From NCBI GenBank assembly GCA_963978545.1, contig OZ021730.1, positions 6,827,796 to 6,891,795 of the forward strand: a DNA stretch of 64,000 nt. The letters run 5' to 3'. Positions 54,367 through 63,620 of this stretch are shown here, in pieces (position 1 is the first letter of the stretch; each line of letters starts with the position of its first letter). The notes under the pieces are model-generated. The model did not search any database and was not told where the DNA came from. It was given only the letters and a program-made list of their open reading frames with translations. Made by a program: the position numbers and the translations under genes. The DNA is from Linyphia triangularis (Eukaryota; Arthropoda; Arachnida; Araneae; Linyphiidae).

Positions 54367-54509
54367 AGAAGAAGTCCATGTTCACTGCTCTTCTTTACAT
54401 CTGTTCTACCACTTGACCTGTGTTTGTCTTGTTTTGTTTGTATTTGTCTGTGTTGTTGATGTGTATTACTGATTGTTGTTGAATAAAGGGCGTTGCCCAA
54501 AGATGAGAA
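51426..54509 (+). mobile_element. R1-6: GC-rich R1-like element, 3' part
   Basis: Begins at the end of the endonuclease domain immediately right of J1-3 and runs through RT, RNase H and a 3'UTR with GAATAAAG at 54481, stopping before GTTGGCG at 54510. GC-rich codons and protein type match R1-3 and R1-5. It may be the downstream half of R1-5, with about 0.6 kb of endonuclease lost at the J2-4/J1-3 insertion. Confidence 0.85.
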
Positions 54510-54810
54510 GTTGGCGGCCGCCAGCAGATCGGGTCTCAGTACATCCTAGTAGCGGGATCGGTGCTTGGGCCGTGATAGGAGAGTTGGCATCCGCGTTGGA
54601 GTGGATTGAGCGCGCAAGGCGCGGGCGGTGCCGCTGAAGGAGGCACGGGTGAGCTATTGCTGGTTGAACTCAGGTTCATGCGGCTCGAGCCCTACCCTGT
54701 GCTGCCTCTCGGGCCGAGGAGGCCTTGCGTTGCAAAGGGCGCTACTCAGTAACTCACCGTATACCCCCCGACGAGGGTGGGACGGTAACCTTCGGTTACC
54801 TACCTAGGCT
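54510..54810 (+). repeat. GC spacer d between R1-6 and R1-7
   Basis: Starts GTTGGCG, ends CGGTTACCTACCTAGGCT. Its last ~60 bases (CGTATACCCCCCGACGAGGG...) match the end of the 357-bp tandem unit at 60141-60497, linking the spacers to that repeat. The next base begins the inverted part of R1-7. Confidence 0.68.
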
Positions 54811-55604
54811 CATGTGTGCCACTAAATTTCCACAATATTCTATTTTCGAGTTGCAATATTTGCTAATATGTCCAAACTTCCAGCATTTATAGCAAACTGT
54901 TGCTTTAATGTACTCTCTAAAGTTGACTCTTAGCCATTTGAGGTTAATTCTTTTCATATTATTAAGATTTTGGAAAGTTTTTGGGTCTACTTCGAAGATC
55001 CAATTTTCCCCTCTTTTGCTTTTAAATTTAGTTTTCATTTCAAATGTGTCCATGTCTTGTAATTCTTCGTTTTGTTCTTTTATTGTGTCTATTAGATTTT
55101 TTGTCTCATAACCCTCTTCGACATCATACAATATAATTTGAGGATTTCTTTTCTTCGGTTCATCGACTTTGTATTTTGTGCCCAGTTCATCGTTGTTCTT
55201 TATCTCATTCATTATTTTCTTCATTTCATTTTCTTCATTTGTTTCAATGATGATGCCACCTTTTCCAATTTTTATCAATCTTTTCACGCCAATTTTTAAC
55301 TTTCTGGGATCAATATTCGACATAATGTCTTCCTTAGTTCTGTCAGATGACTGTTCGGTTTCTGGCAAGACCATGACTTTATAATTAGATTTTTGTTTTG
55401 TAGCTGTTTTCTGATTGGATTTGGCTATTTCAGCATAGCTTGGTAGGATGACCTTGGAGCTCGTATCTTCTTCTATTCTCTTTCTTTCCATTATTGTGCC
55501 CTCGTATCTGGATATTAAGTTTTGTTGTTCGTTAACTATTTTTAATAATGCTTGGGCTGCAATTTTAATGTTTTCTGATACTTCTTTAGTTAAAGATTTT
55601 CCTT
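54811..55604 (-). pseudogene. R1-7 ORF1, inverted 5' segment
   Basis: Minus-strand frame from LFEKQGKSLTKEVSENIKI through the R1 ORF1 blocks LPSYAEIAKSN, IGVKRLIKIGKGGIIIET and PQIILYDVEEG to the first knuckle CYKCWKFGHISKYC and KIEYCGN, where homology stops at ~54825. It corresponds to about residues 195-445 of the R1-3 ORF1. The upstream part is absent (5' truncation). The protein then runs by chance into spacer d. Confidence 0.83.
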
Positions 55605-55771
55605 GTTTTTCAAAAAGTTGTGAAAATGAAACTAAATGCAAAAACTGCGAGGAGAGCAACAAAAAATATAATACGAAACATGACACAAAGCATGAAATGA
55701 AAAATAGAAACTGCTATATGTATAAAAGAGAACTGAACTTTATTATGTCCAAAATAAATTATGGACAATAG
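55605..55771 (+). pseudogene. R1-7 ORF1 C-terminal segment, forward orientation
   Basis: Resumes at SKSCENETKCKNCEESN, the end of knuckle 2 and the start of knuckle 3, and ends MYKRELNFIMSKINYGQ with TAG at 55769-55771, parallel to the R1-3 end (YRKEILSNRGRTGYGE). About six codons are missing at the inversion joint. The ORF2 ATG at 55761 overlaps this end. Confidence 0.8.
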
Positions 55772-56211
55772 GGGAACTAAAGCAAAATTAAAATGTGCAC
55801 AAATCAATCTTAATCATGCAAGAATGGCAAATCAACAATTAGAAGATACCATCATAAACAAAGAAATTGATATCATGGGAATAAATGAGCCTTATTGGCA
55901 AAACAACTTAATGACAAGCTTAAGTAACAAATTCTCTTGCGTTGGTATTACCAATGCAAGATCAGCAATAGTGATCAGTAGAAATGTACTTGCCACTACT
56001 CTGTTTGAAAGCAAGGATATTGTTGCGATTGGATTCGAAAGAGGGAATTGTAAATATATGTTTGTTTGCGTTTATTGTCCCCCTTCGGAGGACCTGACTG
56101 ATATTATTATTACCTTAGAAAGCTTGACCATCAAGTACAATGAGAAAAAACTGATTGTGGTGGGGGATTTCAATGCGAAGTCCAGTATATGGAGCCCTAG
56201 ACAGACGGATG

Positions 56212-56348
56212 GTTGGTTGTATTCAGATTATCTGGCGCCGTCAGCAACACGAGGGCTATAATGCACCGAAACATGCGTCATTAGACAAGCCAGCATACAT
56301 TTACAAACACCCATGCCAACACGGGACTCGAACCCGCAACCTCGTGGT
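56212..56348 (-). mobile_element. SINE copy 2, 5'-truncated
   Basis: Same SINE as at 19786, but the first part of the tRNA-like head (A box) is missing. It keeps the B box and J1-like tail. Flanked by CTAGACAGACGGATG at 56197-56211 and 56349-56363. Confidence 0.88.
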
Positions 56349-57406
56349 CTAGACAGACGGATGAAAGAGGTGAATTGTTATTGGAGTTTATCGGTAGACA
56401 GGACTTTGAGGTTATTAACGATCCTGACAGTATCCCTACGTATAACTGTACTAAAGGCGTCAGCTGGGTGGACTTGTTGATGATTCGGAACATTGAATCT
56501 GAGGAAATTGTAGACTGGGAAATTAGCGATGCTATCTCCAATAGTGATCACAATTATATGTTTTTTCATTTGGAGGTTGAACCGAGAACCTATTTGGATG
56601 GACCTAACAATATGGATCTAAACAATATGGATCTGATTAAACTTAGGAAAAGCTTCAAAGAGGTAATTCACTCTTATAGAGTTGAAAATCTCGATCTGCA
56701 TAACTTTAATACCACGATTAGTGAAATTGCAAACGACATCGAAAAGGCTTGCGAAAATGCCGTAACTGGAACTAGTAAAAAGAAGGCTTTCAAACATGCA
56801 GTGTGGTGGTCTCCGGAATTAGAAACTCTTCGGAAAAAAGTTAGAGCTTTAAGGCGCCGATATCAGAGTGTCACCAGCTGTGACACTATCAGAACACGAC
56901 TTAAAATGGAGTTCAAGAAGGAAAATGCAATATACAAGAAAGAAATACTCACTAAAAAGAGAGAGGGAATAAAGGACTTCATTAATAAAATTACCGTGAA
57001 AGAGGCTTTTGGTGTCCATTATAGAGTTGCAAAAAACACTAATAAAAGGCAAGCAACCTTAAGCAGAATCAAGAAGGAAGATGGCTCATTCACAACCGAA
57101 CATGACGAAAGCGTTGTGAGACTTATTGAATATCATTTCCCGGCAGAAGAAAGAATTAGTAAGCAAGAGCCTAAGAGTGAATTGAATATTGAAGAATTCA
57201 CCATTGATGAAATCAAAGCTACTATCTTGAATATGGGAATAAATAAGGCTCCTGGTCCGGATGGACTAATGTTGAATATAATAAAAGAACTTTTTGAAAC
57301 GGACACAGACTGGATGCAGGCGATCTTCAATAAGTGCATTTATTTGGGTATATTTCCGGATGTCTGGAAAACTACTAGAGTGGTCTTCATACCGAAAGAG
57401 GGAAAG

Positions 57407-57592
57407 TTGGTTGGTTGGTTGTATTCAGATTATCTGGCGCCGTCAGCAACACGAGGGCTATAATGCGCCGAAACATTTCGTCATTTGACAAACCAACATA
57501 CATTTACAAACACCCATGCCTAACACGGGACTCGAACCCGCAACCTCGCGGTCTATAAGCCAGCACGCTAACTACTATACCGTTTGGTCGGC
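57407..57592 (-). mobile_element. SINE copy 3, full length
   Basis: Complete head-to-tail copy. TSD CCGAAAGAGGGAAAG at 57392-57406 and 57593-57607. A box TAGTAGTTAGCGTGC, B box GGTTCGAGTCCC, CCAA tail. One extra base relative to copy 1 within the B-box-proximal region (CCCGTGTTAGGC). Confidence 0.9.
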
Positions 57593-59820
57593 CCGAAAGA
57601 GGGAAAGAGTAAAGAAGAATGTAACGGATATCGATCGATTTGCCTGCTCCCGGTTTGGGGGAAAGTCTTGGACAAGTTGGTTACTTCCAGACTTAGTTAC
57701 TTCCTGGAAGAAAATGGGCTAATCATGCCGGCACAATACGGATTCAGAAGTGGCCTCGGCACAGTTGATGCCCTTCGGGGATTAATTGAAAAAATTAATT
57801 ATAATAAAAATAAAGGATTAATATCATGTCTTACTTCGCTGGACATTACCAACGCCTTTAATAGCGTGAAGTGGGAAGACATATCAAGATTATTGGTAAA
57901 AAACGATGTCCCAAAAAGTCTAAGATTGATTATTGGAAGTTTTCTACACAATAGGAGAATTAAGTTACCAAACGGGAATGAACACAGATATGGAATAGGG
58001 GTGCCACAAGGTTCAAGTTGCGGGCCCATATTGTGGTTATTAGTGGTGAATGAAGCACTTAAAATTGATTGTGGCAGCGAGGATATTCAAATACAGGCTT
58101 ATGCGGACGACATAGCTATTGTTGCGGCGGATAGAGCCTCTTACCATTTTACGGAAATGATGAACGGCACTTTGGATTCTCTTAGTCGCTGGGCGGCTAA
58201 ATATGGACTCAATTTTAGTCCGAGTAAATGTAAATATACATTAATACAAGCTAAGAAGAAAGTGACCCACCTTCCTAGATTTAAGTTGAACTATGGTATT
58301 GCTTTTACTAAACAACTGGAGTATTTGGGGATTCTAATTACGAATAAGTTGAGTTGGATTCCGCACCTAAATTATGTGAGTGAAAAAGTTAAGAGTTTTC
58401 ATTACAAGATGTTGAGAATTATGAGAGTACAGTGGGGTCTCTCGAGTGAAGTTATTAAGCGAATATATTTGGGGGCGACTGAGAAAGTAATATCTTATGC
58501 GGCGCCTGCCTGGTATAGGGATTTGGTTGTCATTAATAACAAACTAATACAGTTACAAAGAATAGCCCTTCTGTCAATTACAAAATGTTATCGTACCGTC
58601 TCGAATGAGGCTTTGTCAATATTGTCGGGATGAGTCCCATTAGACATAAAGATTAAAAAGGAGGTTGAGGCCTACCGATTACTGCATTGGAGTGAGACTG
58701 CAAATTTTGATGAAACGACTATTACTGGAGAAAACACGGATGGTACTGGGAAACCAAGAGTAGCCCCATGGCTGAGAAGAAGATGTGACTTCGATCTGGA
58801 TCCGGATAAAGAGACTGGAATAAGTATTTATACTGATGGATCAAAATTAGATGGGAAAGTTGGAAGTGGCTTCGTCGTATTGGATCAGGGAGTACAGACA
58901 TTCACTAAATCAGTTAGATTAAATGATGAAACGACCGTATACATAGCGGAACTCTTGGCGATTAAATTGGCGATAGAATATATTGAAGAGAACTTTCCGA
59001 ATAAAGAAATAGATATTTTCTCTGACTCAAGAGCCGCGCTTATGGCACTCGCCTCATATGACAGAAATGACGGGCTTGTTGTGATAATTAGAACAGCTAT
59101 TCTAAATAGAAATAAGAGGATAAAATTACATTGGGTTAAAGCCCACTGCGGAATTTCAGGCAATGAGCTTGCGGACGAAGCCGCAAAAGCTGCAACGACG
59201 AAGGAGGAGATTGAATATCGTGCTAAGTACACGAAGATACAAGTTAACACTCTTGCGAAGAAAAATATGGATCATCTTTGGCAAGATAGATGGAATAATT
59301 CTGTAAAAAGCAGAGAATTGTTTAGGCTAATTCCTGGAATCTCGAGAAAACTAAATAGGGGAAATTTTTATTTGAATCAACTCCTCACGGGACACGGTGC
59401 CTTTAAAGCTCACCAAGCTAGATTCTTTAATCAAAATCGTATTTGTCCTTGCGGACATGAAAGTGAAACTGCGCAACATGTCGTGTTCGAATGTACTGGA
59501 TCGCGGGAAATAAGAAGAACCTATTTTGTGAAGGACTTCAGGAAATATAATCTTGTGGAATTAATGAGATACAGCAGAACAAGAACCGGTCTGGAAATTA
59601 ATCGTCGAATCTCTGCTTATGAGAGAGTTGGACCGTACCACCGGCACCTCCCTGGCGGACGAGTGACAAGGATCGCCAGCGAAGTAACGAGGACCTACCC
59701 GGTTGCACGCTGAACTTTTTGAATTAATGGAATATATTGTAAAAGGGCCTTGAAAAACACAAGTGTCCCTTCATATTATTTTATGTTATGAATTTGATTT
59801 TTCATTAAAGTTGATGAAGG

Positions 59821-60156
59821 GTTGGCGTTGCCGACGAGTCTTCCAAGACGAGTTTGGGCCGCGATGCGTCGCGGTTGTTGGCTGTTTTGGCGTAGCACCC
59901 GGACTTGGGTCGATGTGACGACTTGGCTCTTGCGCGGCACCCTCGGGGTTTGGCCTCGGGCGGTTTTTGCGCTGGCTGGGTCTGCCCATTGTGCGTGTGC
60001 GGCGGCGGTTGCCGTGGCCGGAGCGGGTGGTGGCTTGGGGCCTTGTGTCCGGATCTGCGGCCTTTGCTCCGGGCGGGGTTGCCGCGGCGGCGCGTCAGAT
60101 GTTTGCTGGATGTCCTCGGACGGGGCGGTTTCGTATTTTCGTTACCTACCTAGGCT
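59821..60156 (+). repeat. GC spacer b after R1-7
   Basis: Closely similar to spacer a over its whole length (GTTGGCGTTGCCGACGAG, GGGCCGCGATGCGTCGCGG, GAGCGGGTGGTGGCTTGGGG). Ends GTTACCTACCTAGGCT, but here it continues into the GC-rich tandem repeat and not into another R1-like element. Confidence 0.7.
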
Positions 60157-60568
60157 CCCCCCAGGGGCTCGCTTCGGTGAGTACGGGTGTGGCGATCCCG
60201 GGGCACCTGAGCCTCGCAGGAGATGGGGGAGCGGTGGTCAGTCTCCCTAGCAAATTTGGGTGCTCTGCTTATTCCCCGCACTCCTGCGGACATCTAAAAC
60301 GGACCATGCCCCTATCTGAGGGTCACTTTGTAGTGGCTGTCACTGAGGGGCAGTGCGGGGCGGATTGCTGGGATCCCTGCGGGATGATGGCATTCGCTAC
60401 TCTCAAAGTGGGCGGGCAATTCTGTCGTATACGCTACTGCCGTCTCATGTTCCGACGTCGTATACCCCTAATCTGGGGTGGGTCGATAACCGTTCCGGTT
60501 ACCTACCAAGGCTCCCCCCAGAGGCTCGCTTCGGTGAGTACGGGTGTGGCGATCCCGGGGCGCCTGAG

Positions 60569-61490
60569 TTGGTTGGTTGGTTGGTTGCTTTACTGGCGCA
60601 AGGGTCACTCATGGGCCATACTGCGCCGTACAAATTAAACTATATCAACCAAGTTAAAAAAATTTAAGAAATATAAATTGATCTGTAATAGTTAAAATAA
60701 TCGAATCAAGTGATAAAAGCCAATTTCAAGTAAAAAACGAAAAAGATTTTTATGAGGGGGTGAATTCAGGAGAGACGACAATGGGGGATTATTCATATTA
60801 AAATGTCTGTATCTGACTGGGTTAAAAGATGGACACTCATTTAAAATATGAAAAACTGTAAAAACAACTCCACAGGCATTGCATGTGGGGGCATCTTCTG
60901 CCAGCAGAAGATGCACATGGGTAAAACGTGTGTGACCTATTCTTAGTCGTGTCAAGAGCACTTCCCTTTTCCTTGATTGCTGTATGGGGGCGAATCCGGA
61001 AATTGAGGGCTGAAACGAACGCAGCTTGTTAGCCGTCTGTGCATCCTATATGGCCTGCCAAGTGAGAGACAGAGCAGTGTCACAAGCTTTATATGCGTCG
61101 TCAGGGCAAAGCCAAGTGCTCCTAGGTCCACTTGTTGATCGTGCGATGGAGTCTGCGCGTTCATTACCCATGATCCCCACATGACCTGGGATCCAACAAA
61201 AAAGAACTTGGATATTTCGCTCTAAAAGTAAAATCTGAGTATTTAAAATGTCTAGTATGAAGGGATGGGTCTGGCTCAGTGGATTATTCAGAGCATCCAA
61301 ACAGCTCTTCGAGTCTGTGTAAATAATCCACTGGTCGTGCTCTTGCTGTAGGATGTATTGCAAGGCCATGAGAATCGCCAGGGACTCAGCAGAAAAAACG
61401 GAGCTGCTACTGTGCAGTTCGCGGGACATGATGTTATTGTCATGAACTGCAGCAGCTCCGACATGCCCCTGGCTTTTCGCCGCTGGCCCT
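60569..61490 (-). mobile_element. J1-4: 5'-truncated J1 3' end
   Basis: 3' tail (TTGGTTGG on the plus strand), the 3' hairpin TGGCGC...GGCCATACTGCGCC, the 3'UTR and the RNase H end of ORF2. Truncated at the RNase H start. Flanked by GGCGCCTGAG at 60559-60568 and 61491-61500, with about 11 filler bases at the 5' junction. Confidence 0.88.
60692..61479 (-). pseudogene. J1-4 RNase H and C-terminal fragment of ORF2
   Basis: Reading from ~61479: KSQGHVGAAAVHDNN, YTDSKSCLDALNNP and CWIPGHVGIMGNERAD, then TAG near 61047 (WQAI, where intact J1 has WQAMW). The frame shifts between 61046 and 60961. LLTRLRIGHTRFTH and CNACGVVFTVFHILNEC follow. The RNase H first catalytic box (YTDGSK) is partly lost at the truncation point. 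Confidence 0.82.
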
Positions 61491-61800
61491 GGCGCCTGAG
61501 CCTCGCAGGAGATGGGGGAGCGGTGGTCAGTCTCCCTAGCAAATTTGGGAGCTCTGCTTATTCCCCGCATTCCTGCGGATATTAATACGAATCATGCCCC
61601 TATCTGAGGGTAGCTTTGTAGTTGCCGTCACTGGGGGGCAGAGCGGGGCGGATTGCTGGGATCCCTTCGGGATGCTGGCTTTTTGCTACTCTCAAAGTGG
61701 GCGGGCAATGCTGTCGTTTACGCTACTGCCGTCATCATGTTTCTGCTGTCGTATACCCCCAAAACGGGGGTGGGCGACCAGGCTGCCTGGCGGTGAGGGG

Positions 61801-62487
61801 CCGGCTTCTTTTAATTATTTTAAATTTAACTTTTCTATATATTTACTGTACAAACCGAAACTAAAATTCGCAATATCACTTATTTACTTACTTTTTAATT
61901 GACCCTATCGATACAAGTATTGATAGTTTCACTCTATTTTTATAGTATTTTCATTCCATTCAAAGATCCCGGCTGTCTTCCCTTTTATCTCAATTTTATC
62001 TTAATTTTCGTAGGGTCCACTGGGAGACCCCTGGTTCAAGACCACTATTTCTAATTGCTTTATTTTAATAAACCTTTACAAATTACTTGTATACATCACA
62101 ACAAAACTTAATTTTAAGCCCCCCCTCCATTAAAACTCACCCCCTAAATAATTTTCACCCCTTAGTGCAAACTAAGGCTTTTACTCAAACAAACCAAACC
62201 CAAATTTACAATAGAACACTGGGCAATGGGGTCTTGCGAACCTATCCCATTGTATCATATTCAATAAACCCCTTTTATTCAAAAACCAAATTTTTTCGTA
62301 GGGTCCATTGGGAGACCCCTGATCCAAGTCCACTTTTTATAACTGTCTTAACCACCTTAATAATTGAATTTCTAATAAATTTTTTTTAAATATAAAGGTA
62401 TCCCAGTGACCCTGGGGTAAGGAGCAAGCCCCCTGGGTTTGCTACACCCATAGTGCTTGTATTTTATCAATAAAGTAAACCAAACAT
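61801..62487. other. AT-rich gap with a duplicated ~45-bp motif
   Basis: No gene seen. Two near-identical blocks, TTTTCGTAGGGTCCAYTGGG followed by AGACCCCTG and CAAG.CCACT, occur at about 62006-62050 and 62295-62340. Near 62403-62440 is a short GC-richer stretch, GTGACCCTGGGGTAAGGAGC. Short open frames here are not supported. Confidence 0.55.
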
Positions 62488-62820
62488 AAAGCACAACTGA
62501 TCCTATTTAAATGCAATTAACTTTTAATAAACTCTTTCAGTACAACTGATCCTGATTCTATTAAAGCTATTTTTTATTTTTGGTAAACTTGATATTTAAA
62601 CATTAAGAAATTTTAAAGCACAACTGATCCTATTTAAATGCAATTAACTTTTAATAAACTCTCTCAGTACAACTGATCCTGATTCTATTAAAGCTATTTC
62701 TATTTTTTGGTAAACTTAATATTTAAACACTAATAAATTTTAAAGCACAACTGATTCTATTTAAAACATACGTTATTTTTGGTAAACTTTTTAAGCACAA
62801 CTGATCCTGATCTTATTAAA
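62488..62820. repeat. 127-bp AT-rich tandem repeat, ~2.5 units
   Basis: Units start with AAAGCACAACTGATCC at 62488, 62615 and 62742. Each contains a second internal CAACTGATCCTGATTC and TGGTAAACTT. The third unit is shortened by an internal deletion. No coding potential. Confidence 0.85.
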
Positions 62821-63330
62821 ACTGAAAGAGAGGAAAACACACAATTAATGAAAAAAAAAAAAAAAAAAGAAAGAAAAAAATTAACAAATATTTATAGCCT
62901 TTCAACGGGTTAGACGCAGAGGGGCTTTAATGCGATTTTGGAGGTGTGATCTATATGGTGAGATTTGGGATGTTATTAATACAATAAAAAAGGAAAAAAA
63001 GAGAAAAAATAAAAAGGAATTTTTATAAATAAATAATAATAATAATAAATGATAATTAATTAATAATATAATGCTATATAATGATAAATTGTTAAGTTAT
63101 AATTTTTGTCTTACCTAAATGTTCCATGTTGTATTCATGTTCCTCGTTCTTGTTTTCTTTGTTGTGTTTGATAGAAGAATTGCTTCCCTGTAGTATTATT
63201 TGTATCAATCTGACTACATATTATTCACATGTTTAATTCTTATATTCTATATCCCGTTATTTTAATGTCAACCAATTACTTTTTATATCTTAAATATCCC
63301 ATGTAAAAAACTCACCTAAATTTAAATAAA
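62821..63330. other. AT-rich non-coding stretch with poly(A) and AAT repeats
   Basis: An ~18-base A-run near 62850 and an ATAATAATAATAATAA stretch near 63036-63052. No gene or element boundary could be identified. Confidence 0.5.
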
Positions 63331-63450
63331 GCTGCTCCGGCAGGGCGGGGCGCTCGGGGGATCTCCTTCCGGGCTGGGGTGTCGCTCCTCCTCCCGGCCG
63401 GAGGTACAAAAGGCTCTAAACCCGAAAGGGTGAGTCCTCCGGCTTGGGCA
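63331..63450. other. Short GC island
   Basis: About 120 bases of GC-rich DNA (GGCAGGGCGGGGCGCTCGGG, CTCCCGGCCGGAGG) inside AT-rich surroundings. By composition it resembles the GC spacers that precede R1-like elements, but it lacks GTTGGCG and ACCTACCTAGGCT. It may be the leader of the open frame that follows. Unassigned. Confidence 0.4.
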
Positions 63451-63620
63451 GTCTAATTTGCTATCCCGTTTCTAACACACAAAGTAACAGATTCCTGTGT
63501 CATAAAAAACAATTTTTTATTATTCTTTTAAATAGCAAAATTTAAGAATTGTTTAAAAAATGTTTTTTCAATTCTAGAAATTTATCTGTTTCTTTGTGTG
63601 TCTCTTTTTTTTTTATATAA

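Larger units (their letters stand above)
55761..59713 (+). pseudogene. R1-7 ORF2: endonuclease-RT-RNase H, two SINEs and one stop
   Basis: Starts MDNRGTKAKLKCAQINLNH. Endonuclease motifs are MGINEPYW, VGDFNAKSSIWSP (then SINE 2) and NSDHNYMFFH. The RT has KAPGPDGLM (then SINE 3 after VVFIPKEGK), GYRSICLLPVWGKVLD, SLDITNAFNSVKW, GVPQGSSCGPILW and AYADDIAIV. TGA at 58631-58633 replaces the Cys codon seen in R1-1 (LAGCVSLD). RNase H from ~58828 has IYTDGSKLDGKVGSG, FSDSRAALMAL and LHWVKAHCGISGNELADEAAK. The end has CPCGHESETAQHVVFEC. Outside these lesions the frame is open. Confidence 0.9.
54811..59820 (+). mobile_element. R1-7: AT-rich R1-like element with 5' inversion and two SINE guests
   Basis: The segment 54811 to ~55604 carries ORF1 sequence in reverse orientation. 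From ~55605 the rest of ORF1, ORF2 and the 3'UTR run forward. This matches twin-priming inversion described for L1. SINEs interrupt at 56212-56348 and 57407-57592. The 3'UTR has GTAAAAGGGCC...AAGTGTCCC and TCATTAAAG near 59803, ending before GTTGGCG at 59821. Confidence 0.88.
60141..61800 (+). repeat. GC-rich 357-bp tandem repeat, two units
   Basis: Unit 1 is 60141-60497 and starts GTTACCTACCTAGGCTCC. Unit 2 starts at 60498 and is interrupted by J1-4 at 60569-61490, resuming at 61501 with CCTCGCAGGAGATGGGGGAG as in unit 1. Shared internal blocks include AGTCTCCCTAGCAAATTTGG and CTCTCAAAGTGGGCGGGCAA. No coding frame is conserved between units. It ends at about 61800, where AT-rich DNA begins. 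Confidence 0.8.

Noticed and set aside
62403..62480. Degenerate 5' end of an I/Jockey-like element (GGGTTTGCTACACCC...AAAGTAAAC)
   Set aside because: Weak resemblance to the leader hairpins only. No CCCCTCAGGGG and no ORF next to it.
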